NCBI GenBank assembly: GCA_949592205.1
Contig: CATIUR010000003.1
Coordinates: 87,334,501 to 87,398,500, forward strand
DNA length: 64,000 nt
DNA from: Helichrysum umbraculigerum
Lineage: Eukaryota; Streptophyta; Magnoliopsida; Asterales; Asteraceae
Direction: 5' to 3'
A model generated the notes under the pieces. It worked only from the letters and a program-made list of their open reading frames with translations. It had not been told where the DNA came from and did not search any database. The stretch's first letter is position 1. Each line of letters starts with the position of its first letter. The position numbers and the translations under genes were made by a program. Positions 20,928-32,524 of the stretch are shown one piece after another.

Positions 20928-22619
20928 ACTGGAGACTCTCTGCTCCTCTGACCTCACCTGCCTATACTGCAGCAATACATCTCTAAGGGAGCAAGCAGGT
21001 AACTTCATCGGATCATCTAATGCCAACTGTCTGAAATCCTCAAAAGTCATCCCCTCTCGCTCCATCTTGGATCTGTAGATGTGCCTAAGTATCTCCTCTG
21101 TAGGAAGCTGATCAGAAGGTATAGGGTCTAATGCCAACAATCCCTGAAACTCCGATAAAGTGAATGGGTCAGTGCCCAAATGAACAACATCTGGTCGGTA
21201 GGAACCAACAGCCTCTCCTCCTGCGGACTGCTGAGAAGAACGGGCTCTACGGGCTGACACAGTAGGATGTGGGAATGCAGCATCAACCGATAAATAGTGC
21301 TCGACTGATCGTGTGGGTGGAATGGTAGTGGTAGGTGGTATGTGGGTAGTGTATGGTGGTATGGTAGTAGGTGGTGGAATGGTAGTGGATGGTGGAATGG
21401 TAGTGGATGGTGGGATGGTAGTGGATGGTGGAACTGGTGATATCGGCACACACTCGTACAGGAGCGGCTCGGGAGCTGGAATACCTAAAGCCCTAGCTAT
21501 AAGTGCCTGATGCGCGTTGTTGGCAGCCAACGCGTGCAATATGAAGTACTGAGTCAAGGGAGTGACTGGATCTATATGTCGTATCTGAGCTCGGGGACCT
21601 GATGTCCCAACTCCAGCATCCCTGACTGGTGTCCTGGTACTCCTAGTCACAGCCGGTACTCTATCCACTCTATTGATAACCGGAGTCTCAACATCCTCCT
21701 CTCTGACCCTCTTCCTGGTCATGAAACATCCAGGGATAAGCTCATCAGTGTCCTTCCAGTAACACTGTCTCTCAGAACCCTCAGTGATCAAATGGATCTG
21801 CTTGCAGTAGTCCAAGTCACATGGTAATGAAGTGGAAGACACTCTATACTCGGCCTCATGACTCTTTTTCAAGAGTCGCATCCCTCTCAATAATCTGGTG
21901 ATGAAAGCTCCCATAAAAACATGCTTCGTCAGGTCCAAGTTCTTCTCCTTTGCCATCCTCTCAGTAGTAATGCAAGCCACATTGATATTCTAGCGGCTCA
22001 TGATAGCATCAATGATATACAACTCATCCCCATTTATCGGCTCGGTCTCCTTCTTTCCCATAATAGATGTAACAATCAGCTTGTGTAGGAGACGTAGCTG
22101 AGGTAGAATCAAAGCCGAGGACTTGGCACCACAAGTATAATGTGTGCCCGTCAGCTCACTCCAAATGACTCTATGGCTCCTCTCGGGATGATGAGGAATC
22201 GTCTGATGACTATGTAAGAACCAATCTGAGCTAATCTGATCCGCTGAATACAATCCCAAATGTCTAGATAAGCCTGAAATAGAAACACTCTGGCTCTTCC
22301 CTCGGTATCTAAATGTTATCTTCTTGTCATCTCCAATCCCTAACCCTGGGTCAAGCTCAAATGTCATCAGAAACTCAGTGACAACCTTGGGGTATATGGG
22401 CTCACGAATGCTAAAAAGCTGGATCCAAGAGTCGAACTTAAGTCCCTGAACCTCGTATCCTATCAAATTCCTCAACCTGTCCTCAATTCCAAGTTTCCCC
22501 ATGTCTTCCCAAACTATGTACCGATTACTTCCAAATGCCCTTTTTAGCCATTTCCGAATCAAAGTCTTTTCTTGTGTAGTCTTGGCCAAATAAGCAAGAG
22601 TAGGTGGAATCGGGTCCAT
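20928..22619 (-). pseudogene. Second Athila ORF1-type gene, stop codon and LTR-interrupted
   Basis: The frame starts at MDPIPP (22619), right after an acceptor-like TTTTTCTTAAACAG. It shows the same family pattern as the B protein: SWIQLFSIREPIYPKVVTEFLMTF, SGLSRHLGLY, LRLLHKLIVTSIMGKKE, DELYIIDAI. A TAG at 21990-21992 interrupts it, and the same frame then continues with ACITTERMAKEKNLDLTKHVFMG. A basic patch (MTRKRVREE) follows, then tandem PPSTTI hexapeptides (21310-21440) and a Gly/Ser-poor helical tail. At 20927 the frame runs into the lone LTR. It may be the 3' gene of element A, which shares its strand. No membrane segment is evident. Confidence 0.7.
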
Positions 22620-24164
22620 CTGTTTAAGAAAAACAAGGAAACAAATCATATAACAATAATTGGACAATATAATATTTATTCCAAATTTTCAGAAAAAATT
22701 CGAAATGTAGGCTTTAGATTTCGCAATTATCCAATTATTATTATTTTTATGAACACCCTAAACCGCAATCATCAATCCGCAATTTATCCAAATAAACAAA
22801 ACCGCAACTTTCCTATTTTTCTAAGATTACTTAAAGATGAATATTTCTAAACATGCTAAGTAATCAAATAATCAAGCAAGCATCATGATCATAAATCATA
22901 TAATTACCTTACTATGATTAAAACAAGCAAGCAAAGCGATTTTATTTACCATCCATCATTTTGGTTAAGCATAAGACTTCAATTAGAGGATGATTAATTT
23001 GAAATCTCACTAGCTTTATTAATTAAAGTAGTGCTACTCCAAATATATTTAATTGCATTTTCATGAAGCAAATTATACAAAGTTTAAAATAAGTACCATT
23101 TAAAAGATAATGATTTTAATTAAAGTAATGGTTTTTAAATAGTTTTGTATAAAAAGCCTTACTTTAATTCATAAGCATGCAATTAAATCAATCCTCTCAA
23201 CTTTAATAATTACTTACTTATGTAAACTAATCATTTTAAGCGCAAATTAATCACCGAAAAGTCAATCATAAGCAAATAATCATTCAAGAAGGTCAAAATA
23301 GCTAAAACCCTAACATAAAGTCAACTCCCAAAATCAAAACATCAAATCTAGCCATGGAAACCTCAAATTACTTCCGCAAACATGTTAACAATCAACAATA
23401 TAGCATTTTGCAAGCAAAAAGCATGGAACTTGATGATCAAAACTCAAGATCTAAGCATAAACCCTAACTTTATAAAAGTATTCAAAATCATGTTTTTAGG
23501 TTAGAATCATACCTCAACCTTGATGTAAAGATGTTCTAGATGCAAAAGAGATGAAGATATGGAAGATTTGAAGCTTGATTTGAAGAAAAATGATGAAAAA
23601 ATGGAGAAATGGAGATGGTGATGGTGGTGACGGTTTTGGAGAAGAAGGAGGAGGAAGAAGAAGTTGCTTTTTACTTTTTGTAAAAAGTGGTGGAAGCTTC
23701 CTTTGCTTTATGCATTTTTAAATTGCATTTTTAAAATGCAATTTTAACTTAAATGCGAACGAAACGAAACGTATACTTGGGTTTTTAAAGTTAAAATATT
23801 TTTTTATGAAAATCAACCAAAATACGCACGAAACTTTCGTATTTAAATTCGTATATTAAAAACGTAACATTAATTCGCGTGCGAAAACATTTTCATTTTT
23901 AAATACGTTTTATTAAATCTTTTTGTGTTCTTTAAAATTCAAAAACAATCCAAATAAAATTCTCCAAAATTTAAATAAAAACTTTGTCAAATTTCTTGAA
24001 CGTTTGGACTGTTCGCGAAAATTCGTTTAAAAACTTACGCGTTTAAACTTTAAAGAACGCTTTTATTTGTTTTTATAAAAGTAATATTAAAAAAAATCTA
24101 ATTAAAATTATTTTCGTCCTAATTAACGAAATATTCAAATTTATTTATATCAGACCATCACCAT
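22620..24164 (-). other. Leader and probable intron of the second ORF1 gene
   Basis: On the minus strand CT-rich leader-like sequence at about 23640-23530 ends with GGTTGAG|GTATGATTC (near 23513), a donor-like site. The acceptor-like site is at 22620. Just upstream, near 23735-23690, lie inverted ATTGCATTTT/AAAATGCAAT and CTTTTTAC/GTAAAAAG pairs. No other gene is seen. 23740-24164 is AT-rich with no feature I can name. Confidence 0.4.
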
Positions 24165-25517
24165 TTATCTGTTAGTGCTTGTGACAGCACTTTCAGATAA
24201 TCCTGAAGCATGCGAGAAAGTGTGACGAAGAACGAACGTACCTTGAAGCGCTTTAATGATACTATGAATTAGGTCAGCGGGATTTATATAATAACGCTCA
24301 AATTCTCGTAAGAATTCTTTTTCTTCTTGACCTAATGCTAGTAACGCATCAATGAATTGGTTAAATGCTCGTCTTACCTTCCTCGGATTCGAAATACCGT
24401 CCCTGAATCCTATGTCTATAAAACATAGATCAAAGAGCAATTCTCCGATAACATGCTGAAATTCCTTTTCTTCTTCTGATTCAGGGTTTCCAGTAGTAGA
24501 GTGAACTACTTGTGAAATCTCTCTGATGTAAATTCTTTGTTGCTCAGTAAAAGGGAATTTAGATGTTAGTAACAACCGAGTAAGCTTAACATGGATTTCT
24601 TTCCTCTTTTGGAAGAAAGCAGAATCCATGGCTTCCTCAGTAGAATCAGGGAAAATTGATCTCAGTTCATTAATCAGGTAAGTGGCAGGATCAACAAAGA
24701 ACAGTTTAACGCATGGAATCAAAGTATAAGTGATAGGGGCTCTTTCAATCCAAAATTCGAGCTCGTCAATCAGGGCAGCAACATAACGATTAATCTTAAT
24801 CTGTGAAACAGATGGATACTCGGTGCTAGCTATTAGATCCATTAGTAGGTCTAACTCTGATTTTAGTGATAACTCGTCTTTTTGATTGTAATTAGTACGT
24901 AGACATGTTATTATCCTATCAATCACTACAAAGGTCTTCCTCTGCTCAGTTGAAAAGGGAAAATCTGATATCTTAAGTTTTCTAAGAAAATCTGCACAGA
25001 TATCTATTCTTCTACTGGGCTTGTGAAAGTTTCCTAAGTGATGCTCATTACTTGATTCTGATGGGTTATTACTTGGTTCAGTGTTGGGTAAGGTTGGTGT
25101 TTCTAGTTCAGGATCCTCCGGACACTGGAGACGCTCATCCACTTCTACACTTTGGAAAAGAGTAGTGGGGTAGGCTCGCAATATATCTGGAAGATCATAC
25201 CTGAAGTATTCATCTAAGCAATGAAGTCGCTCATTCAAATCCAACCAAGGCATTGGTGGATAGAAGAAAACTTCAATACCGAAAGGAACGTCTTCTGGTA
25301 GGGTGGCAGGTCTAAGGTAATGTGGATACTTAGATAAGATTGATAAAATCTCAGGGTCAATTGTGGGTTGACCACTTAATTCAACAGTGACAGAAGGTGG
25401 AATCTTCTGCTGAGATATATCAAAACCTAGGTCTAAGGATGAATATTTGTCAATCTCAACTTCCTGGTTAACACAGACCTCTTTGTGGGAAGACACAAAG
25501 AATTCCGCATCGTCCAT
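24165..25517 (-). CDS. Element A protein with an internally duplicated domain, unknown family
   Basis: The 450-residue open frame starts at MDDAEFF, about 190 bp downstream of the tRNA-Asp PBS, so it takes the gag position. I do not recognise gag motifs or zinc knuckles. Residues about 174-289 and 309-425 look like two copies of one domain: SDFPFSTEQR and SKFPFTEQQR begin them, and FFVDPATYLINEL and YYINPADLIHSII end them, with 90 and 91 residues between the FPF and the D/NPA motifs. Both are rich in helix-forming residues. The N-terminal third has YPPMPWLDLNERLHCLDEYF and an acidic, Pro/Ser-rich linker (residues 129-160). A divergent Athila/Tat gag is one possibility. Confidence 0.7.
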   Translation of the reverse strand: MDDAEFFVSSHKEVCVNQEVEIDKYSSLDLGFDISQQKIPPSVTVELSGQPTIDPEILSILSKYPHYLRPATLPEDVPFGIEVFFYPPMPWLDLNERLHCLDEYFRYDLPDILRAYPTTLFQSVEVDERLQCPEDPELETPTLPNTEPSNNPSESSNEHHLGNFHKPSRRIDICADFLRKLKISDFPFSTEQRKTFVVIDRIITCLRTNYNQKDELSLKSELDLLMDLIASTEYPSVSQIKINRYVAALIDELEFWIERAPITYTLIPCVKLFFVDPATYLINELRSIFPDSTEEAMDSAFFQKRKEIHVKLTRLLLTSKFPFTEQQRIYIREISQVVHSTTGNPESEEEKEFQHVIGELLFDLCFIDIGFRDGISNPRKVRRAFNQFIDALLALGQEEKEFLREFERYYINPADLIHSIIKALQGTFVLRHTFSHASGLSESAVTSTNR

Positions 25518-25710
25518 GATCTTATCTCATCCATGGGAGAAATAAGATTGGAAGGAGAATTAGGGTTTTCTAGGGTTTTCTAATTTTTTTTGTATTTTCT
25601 AAATAACTAATTACTAAAGCAAATAACTTCCTAAAGTAATAAAAATCTTAAGGAAGGGTCTCCTAAAAGTCAACTATCTACGGTAATCTTAAAGTTCACT
25701 ACGCTCAACC

Positions 25711-25730
25711 GATCCCCGGCAGCGGCGCCA
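25711..25730 (-). other. Primer-binding site, tRNA-Asp (element A)
   Basis: On the minus strand TGGCGCCGCTGCCGGGGATC, complementary to the 3' end of plant tRNA-Asp with one difference. It lies six bases from the LTR end. This PBS is characteristic of Athila-type Ty3 elements. Confidence 0.85.
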
Positions 25731-26583
25731 AAAACCTGTTGCGCCGTCAGAGTGCTGACTCAGCCGCGGTCGTTTTCCAAGGGGTTGGCACGGCGGTCCT
25801 GCAGGCAACGACGCAACAACGTGTGAACGTGTTAGGTTTTAAATTTATATGAGTTGGGGCTCAAACTATAAGTACTACCTACTTTTGGGGAGTAAGCAGT
25901 AAGTATAACTCGAGTGTCGTTCTTAAAATCGGAGCGAATGGAACTAAAAGGGACTTACCGTAAATGAGCTTTCTGATAGGATGGGTTTATAAAAGTAGGT
26001 AGGTTTTGGTTGGTTATCTAAGCTAATACTAAATAAAACAAGTAAATTAAATAGAGAGTAGGCAACAGGTAGAGCGTGATTGCTGAAACTTCGATAATTA
26101 GGGTTTCTGGATGATATTCATTAGACAGATGATTGGAGACTACCTTGGGCAAATCATCAGACGGACAGTCGGTGTAAACACTAGGACCCTACGTTTTAGT
26201 CTAAAAGCCTAATAGCATATGTCACTGAATCCTAGGTTATCCTGATGCTGATCAGAAACATGTTGTTCAAACCCCCCTCACTTGCCTTTTAAGACTAAGC
26301 GACCTCTACGGATGATATATCCTGGGTGTAGGCATAAGGTAACAAACTGCAATTTTCTATCTGACCTTTCTTAACACCTAAATCTATCTGAGTTTATCTA
26401 GGTAAGTACTAATTGTATGTTGTATACGTTGAGTTGTCGGTTATGTTGAGTTAAGCGGTTTAAGCATCTTGTATTACAGCCGAATACTTGCTTTCTTTTC
26501 AGAACTCATTTATATCAGGTTTAAGCATAATTAACTCCGTCATGAATTAGACCCTCCTTTGCTATCAGGCGTTCATCCCTAGG

Positions 26584-26861
26584 AATACTCACGGTGTACA
26601 GTGCAATTGGCATATCCACAGTGTTCCAGACTCAAGGTATACTCACGGTGTACAGTGCATTTGGCATATCCACAGTGTTCCAGACTCAAGGCATACTAAC
26701 GGTGTACTGTACATTAAAGTAGTTCCACAGCTGTATGTTAACCTTGGTGTACTAACGGTGTACGGTGCATCGAGCATTTCCACAGCTGTATTTTAACCTT
26801 GGTGTACTAACGGTGTACGGTGCAGCGAGCATTTCCACAGCTTTATTGTTCCTAGACCCAT
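26584..26861 (-). repeat. Five ~55-bp tandem repeats in LTR A
   Basis: Each copy contains TACT[CA]ACGGTGTAC[AG]GTGCA and then a CCACAG[TC][GT] segment. The first two copies are nearly the same and so are the last three. They lie in the U5-side part of the LTR. Confidence 0.75.
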
Positions 26862-27819
26862 ATTCTAAAAGGGTGACTTCTAGGTATTCCACGATGAAAT
26901 AAACCTACGGCAGTTCCTTAGCTTCCACGTATTTGTACTTCACACGAGGTGTTTCCAACGCTATACGAAGTACTGTGCCGTTTTACGGAATATTCATAGC
27001 TTCATACTGTAATATGAGATAACTATATCTACGTAGTATTAGGGTTGATCAGATCCTATCCTAAGGCAATAGTCACGTGAAAGACTGGAAAGGGTGGACA
27101 CTGAATTAAGTCTATATTCATGTAAAACTCAACCAGATACATAGCAAAACAATCACCAATCATAATACTGGGGACATTATTCCATAACGGATTGTGCCCA
27201 CGACTTTCATAGCTTCCACGTTCCGTACTACACACATTCGTGATGATTCCGGCGCTATACAAATGAAAGCCGTATAACGTTACTTTCGTTATTTCGTAAT
27301 GTTTATCCCACTGAATTAAATATCATCCATAATCCTAATATCTACATTTCAACAATCACAGTATTAAACTACGTAAATAGCATGGCAATATTCGCAACAC
27401 AAACAAAGATATCATGCAAACAAAACATAATAACCGTAAGTAAAGGAATAAGTAATAACCAGTATTTAAGCAGCGTAACACTGAGTAGTACAAGCTAGAA
27501 TCTTGAAAACTTCAATACAATAAAATTCCCAAGCTACAGCTATCTTCCCCACTCGAACCGTGCCTACATCTCTCTAGTTCTCTAGAGAGAGAAACTAGAG
27601 AGAGAAGCTAACCTAATCTAATTCTCCTCTAACTCCTAAGAGTAGTGCTAGAGAGAGAATGTGTGTGAGAGAGAAAGTGAGAGAATTCTATGAATAATGG
27701 TGTGTGAAATGAGGTGAATGAGGTCTCTATTTATAGGCAAGCCGTGGATCCAAGAGTACAAGTCCACAAGCACACGTACAAGCCAACGAAGCAAAGAAGA
27801 GGTCGTGTGAGACCAAAGT

Positions 27820-27925
27820 AGGCCATGTACAGCCCTGCAGAGGCCGTGTACGGCTCTCTACAGGCCGTGTACGGCTTGGTAGAGGCCGTGTACGGCCCTG
27901 TGGTGGCCGTGTGCTAGGCCGTGTG
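27820..27925 (-). repeat. GGCCGTGTACGGC palindrome array before the LTR A TATA box
   Basis: Five units, about 21 bp apart, of AGGCCGTGTACGGC with variable CTCTCTAC-like spacers; the core GCCGT-GT-ACGGC is palindromic. In the LTR sense it ends about 85 bp upstream of the TATA box. The E LTR has a related GGCCGTATACGGC array. Confidence 0.8.
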
Positions 27926-28424
27926 ATTTTTCCGACTTTTCTCGCATCTTCGGAAGGCCGTATCTTCTTCGTTTCGCGTCCGATTGACTTGATTCTTTCG
28001 CCTACGGCTTCGTAATTTCGTTACGCTTCTAATGATGCCAATTTGGTAGAAATTGGATGTGTGGGGCCCGGGCGTGTTCAGAATACGTTTTGTAGCTTTC
28101 GGCTGCGCTGTAACTTGCATAACTTTCTCGTCCTTGATCCGTTCTGAGCAATCCTTATATCCACGTTCTCATAATCTTCATAGCTACAAAATAAGACTAT
28201 TATGAGGCTCTGGTATGAAGTTTACAGTAGAATTAGGGTTAGGCTCAGAATAGTGCCTATTTAGGTCAGTTTTCTGCCCTTTTTGCTTGATTTTCAAAAG
28301 ACCGATAAGTTTATACCTTTCTAACAAAATTTAATGAATAATGATGATTTTAAGATGTATTTGTTAGAAAAGAGCTAAATATGGGACAATTAATGCATGT
28401 AAAAGCGTGACTTTTTGCGATACA

Positions 28425-30247
28425 TCAAACCGATACCCACTTCCCCGAATCGATGACCTGTTCGACCAACTTCAAGGATCGAGTTGTTATTCAAAGATTG
28501 ATCTTCGATCAGGTTATCATCAATTGCGTGTTCGCGATGCCGATATTCCGAAAACCGCCTTCAGAACCCGTTATGGGCATTACGAATTTCAAGTAATGCC
28601 ATTCGGTTTAACCAATGCACCGGCTGTATTCATGGACCTTATGAATCAGGTGTGTAAACCTTACCTTGACAAGTTTGTCATTGTCTTCATCGATGACATC
28701 CTCATATATTCACGAAGCGAAGAAGAACACGCGCAACACCTCAAAACCATCCTAGAGCTACTTAGACACGAAGAGCTTTACGCCAAATTCTCTAAGTGTG
28801 AGTTCTGGATAAAAACAGTTCAATTCCTTGGTCACGTGATCGACAGTCAGGGAATTCATGTTGATCCGTCAAAAATCGAGACTATCAAAGACTGGCAATC
28901 GCCAGCCACTCCGACCGAAGTACGGCAGTTTTTGGGACTGGCCGGGTACTACAGGCGATTCATTGAAAATTTCTCCAAGATAGCCTTACCACTCACGACA
29001 CTGACCCAGAAAGACAAAAAGTTTGACTGGACTGATAAACAAGAGTCGGCATTCCAACTCTTAAAGCAAAAGCTTTGCAGTGCTCCTATTCTATCATTAC
29101 CCGAGGGCACCGATGACTTCGTGGTATACTGTGATGCTTCTCATCAAGGTCTTGGTTGTGTGCTTATGCAACGAGACAAAGTCATAGCTTATGCTTCACG
29201 GCAGCTCTAGATCCATGAAAAGAATTACACCACCCACGACCTCGAGTTAGGAGCCGTCGTTTTCGCCCTCAAAATTTGGAGACATTACCTCTATGGCACT
29301 AGGTGCACAATTTTTACAGACCACAAAAGTCTCCAACACATATTCGATCAGAAGGATCTCAACATGAGGCAACGTCGATGGGTCGAGTTGCTTACTGATT
29401 ACGACTGCGAACTCAAATATCATCCAGGCAAAGCAAATGTTGTTGCCGATGCCCTCAGTCGAAAAGAGCGAGTGAAACCACTTCGGGTCCGAGCCCTCAG
29501 TATGACCATTCACAACAATTTAAACATTCAAATTCTCACTGCTCAACTCGAAGCCTTGAAACCCGAAAATGTCAAGGATGAAGCCTTACGGGGCATGGAT
29601 AAACAATTCGAAGTCAAACCTAACGGGATTAGGTATTTCTCAAACCGAATCTGGTTGCCTAAATTTGGGAACCTACGAGACTTGGGGATGGATGAAGCTC
29701 ACAAGTCCAAATATTCTATCCATCCGGGATCCGATAAAATGTATCACGGTATCAAGGACTTCTACTGGTGGCCGAACATGAAAGCTGAAATCGCCACCTA
29801 TGTCAGCAAGTGCCTTACTTGCTCCAAGGTCAAAATCGAATATCAAAAACCTTCTGGTTTACTTCAACAACCCAGTCTTCCTGAATGGAAATGGGAACAA
29901 ATTGCTATGGACTTCATAACCAAACTACCCAAGTCCTCGAGCGGTTGCGATACCATTTGGGTGATCGTGGATCGTTTCACAAAGTCTGCTCACTTCCTGG
30001 CAATTAAAGAATCCGACAAAATGGAACGCCTCACCGGTATCTATCTGAAGGAAATCGTGACCAAACACTGTGTTCCAATCTCAATTATCTCCGATAGGGA
30101 TAGTCGTTTCACTTCACAATTTTGGCAGTCACTTCAAAAATCCCTGGGTACTCGACTTGATATGAGTACCGCATATCATCCTCAAACCGACGGCCAAAGT
30201 GAACGAACAATTCAAACACTAGAGGACATGCTACGGGCCTGCGTAGT
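28425..30247 (+). pseudogene. pol: Tekay Pol: RT, RNase H and integrase (first part)
   Basis: RT starts at the RYPLPRIDDLF block and has DLRSGYHQLRV, FRTRYGHYEFQVMPFGLTNAPA and the catalytic FIDDILIYS. RNase H has YCDASHQGLG, ELGAVVFALK, TDHKSLQHIF and ADALSRK. A TAG at 29208-29210 interrupts RNase H between ASRQL and IHEKNYTTHD; the frame is otherwise open. Integrase has the H-H-C-C zinc motif (HPG..H..C..C) and DDE residues in AMDFITKLP, IISDRDSRF and HPQTDGQSER. It is cut at 30247 within RACV by element II. RT copies RNA to DNA, RNase H removes the RNA and integrase inserts the DNA; this copy cannot make the full protein. Confidence 0.9.
30243..30247 (+). repeat. Target-site duplication of element II (left copy)
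   Basis: GTAGT here and at 39864-39868 flank the LTRs TGTGACACCC...GGGTGTCACA exactly. A perfect 5-bp duplication shows integrase-mediated insertion. Confidence 0.95.
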
Positions 30248-31068
30248 TGTGACACCCGGTCAAAATAACCCAAAATTAGCTCCTAATTTAAACTTTTAAA
30301 ACACGTAATTACATACGTGTCAGTACTCAAGTACACAAGTATTATATATATTTATATATATAAACCGAAACGATTAATTGAATAATCGCAAATACACGAA
30401 TCAAACAAAACGTAGAAACCCAAAATAAAAGTTGGTGAGAAACATTTTTAAACAAAGTATTATTATTGAGAATAATAACCACGTACTCCGTTTGAAATTT
30501 AAATACATTTTAGATACAGAAAACTATCCGTCAATCGGGACAAAAACAAAGATATATTTTTATATCTCTTTAAAAGTATTTTTATAAAATACTTTGATTG
30601 AAAACGTATACGATTATATTTTTAGAAAATTATCATTTTAAAAGATTTTACTATTTTACGATCGGGTACGCAAACACGGGTCGAAAATACCTCAACTACC
30701 TCAATAATTGAGGCCGGTATATACAACCGACCTCAATTATTTTACACACACACGCACCCATTTTTGATCACTCTCTCGGCTCCCTCCTCTCCTCTCTTTC
30801 GGTTTCATTTCAAGCAACAACAATAACATAAACATAATCATCATCATCTAGCTACTTCATCATCATCATCATCGTGATCTTCATCATCATCAACATCCGT
30901 TTCGTTTCAAAATTGTAAGGAATCACTAACTTGTTCTTTAAAATTTCGTGATTAAATAACGTATATAATCATGTATTAATGTTAGGATAGATCCTTGTTG
31001 GTTGTTTGCGGATTAAAAAAACTGGGTTTGAATGTGTTCTGCTCGAACAGAGTCGAACCAGACCTTTG

Positions 31069-31300
31069 AATCCGGCGGATTCAAGGTGAATCCGGCGGAT
31101 TCCCGCCCAGAAACTTGAACTATCCGGCGGATCCTAATATTGATCCGGCGGATCCTCTTCAATCTCAATGAATCCGGCGGATTCGGGTGAATCCGGCGGA
31201 TTCCCTTCGAGATCATTGAATCCGGCGGATTCAAACCAATCCGGCGGATTCCCCTCTTTGGACACTGATCCGGCGGATTGTCTAAGGATCCGGCGGATCC
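31069..31300 (+). repeat. Ten-copy AATCCGGCGGATT / GATCCGGCGGATC array
   Basis: Ten copies of TCCGGCGGAT with outer bases A..T or G..C that keep the symmetry (AATCCGGCGGATT, GATCCGGCGGATC); one unit mixes them. Spacers are 5-25 bp. The 3' LTR copy at 37770-38001 has one unit changed (TCTGGCGGAT). The array lies in the transcribed leader. Confidence 0.9.
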
Positions 31301-31828
31301 AACTCACTTCCAACAAATTTTCGTTTTATAAACTAAGTCTCGATTTGTACAAACACAATACTAAGTGTAAACAATACAATGATAAAATATACAAATACAT
31401 TATACAAAGTATATTTTCTTGGAACATTTGTAATTATATTTTTCAAATATAATTGTAACCCGACACCAACGGGCCTTGCACATTTTTCAAACTACAAACT
31501 TAATTGGATTACAAACGCGTAAACGTAAACCTTAGACAAATACGTTGAATACAATCAATTAAGTAAACAAATATAGGAATGAACTACTAGGCGTACACTT
31601 ACAAATATGTAATCTCGCGTGTTTAGGGCATTAGGAGGTTACGATTGATACACGCGCGCACATTAGGATTGCTTGCTCTACAGGTGAGTCTCACTACCCC
31701 TTTTTACTGTTTTACTTTGGGGGAGATACATCACTTGTTTACTAAATGTATTGTTACTGAATATACTTGTTTACTGTATGTACTTGTTTACTGAAAGTGA
31801 TTGTTTCCTAAGATTACTTGAATTACTA

Positions 31829-32380
31829 AATACATTTACAAATGTATTGTTTTACCGACTTTAATACCAGTACAAAAGGTATTATTTTACAAACTATAAT
31901 ACTAGTACAAAATGTATTATTTTACTGATATGAATACAAGTACAAAATGTATTGTTTTACCGACTTTAATACCAGTACAAAAGGTATTATTTTACAAACT
32001 ATAATACTAGTACAAAATGTATTATTTTACTGATTTGAATACAAGTACAAAATGTATTGTTTTACCGACTTTAATACTAATACAAAATGTATTATTTTAC
32101 AAACTATAATACAAGTACAAAATGTATTATTTTACTGATTTGAATACAAGTACAAAATGTATTGTTTTACCGACTTTAATACCAGTACAAAAGGTATTAT
32201 TTTACAAACTATAATACTAGTACAAAATGTATTATTTTACTGATTTGAATACAAGTACAAAATGTATTGTTTTACCGACTTTAATACCAGTACAAAAGGT
32301 ATTATTTTACAAACTATAATACAAGTACAAAATGTATTATTTTACCGACTTTAATCCAAATACAATGTATTAATTACCGA
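31829..32380 (+). repeat. 35-bp tandem array with a 105-bp higher-order unit
   Basis: About 15-16 monomers of AATAC-n-AGTACAAAAT-GTATT plus TTTTAC and a variable end. The three endings (CGACTTT, AAACTAT, TGATTTG) rotate in order for most of the array, giving a three-monomer period. Each monomer has AATAC/GTATT arms. The 3' LTR copy at 38530-39081 has the same monomer order. Confidence 0.9.
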
Positions 32381-32509
32381 CGTATTGCCTTACTGAACTG
32401 CATGAGTTTCTATTTAATCCAATGAAGTCCTCTGATTATAGTCGTCAGTTATAAGATAAGCGCGAATTTTAGTATATGGATCCATATGGGACAGACAATC
32501 CCCGCCTGG

Positions 32510-32524
32510 GGTGGTAGCTCCACC
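32510..32524 (+). other. Conserved internal hairpin of Tekay-type LTR (element II)
   Basis: GGTGG-TAGCT-CCACC, 30 bp after the palindrome ATATGGATCCATAT and next to GACAATCCCCG. Pairs with different bases occur at the same place in element I and in the Tekay LTR. The second copy is at 39211-39225. Confidence 0.7.

Larger units (their letters stand above)
25737..28424 (-). repeat. 5' LTR of element A (2688 bp), inserted in Tekay RT
   Basis: On the minus strand it starts TGTATCGCAAAAAGTCACGC and ends GCGCAACA next to the PBS spacer. It holds AGGCCGTGTACGGC repeats (27820-27925), a TATA box CCTATAAATAG (about 27728-27736), a CT-rich leader and five 55-bp tandem repeats. The outer end abuts TCAAACCGATACCC, where the RT coding of the Tekay element begins, so A inserted there. 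A's other LTR is not recognisable in the window. Confidence 0.8.

Noticed and set aside
21128..21510. His/Pro-rich and Gly/Val-rich ORFs on both strands
   Set aside because: Other-frame readings of the PPSTTI hexapeptide repeat in the ORF1 pseudogene.
31069..31300. GGCGG palindromes read as a CRISPR or IS-related repeat
   Set aside because: Spacers are short and irregular and the array is an internal LTR repeat present in both LTRs.
31013..31316. Open frames with repeated ESAGF/NPPDS peptides (also 37714-38017)
   Set aside because: They are translations of the palindrome array in an LTR on both strands; repeats of a multiple-of-three-friendly unit keep frames open.
31829..32380. Regular repeats that could be taken for a CRISPR array
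   Set aside because: Monomers are contiguous with no unique spacers, are duplicated in both LTRs of a plant retrotransposon, and there are no cas genes.
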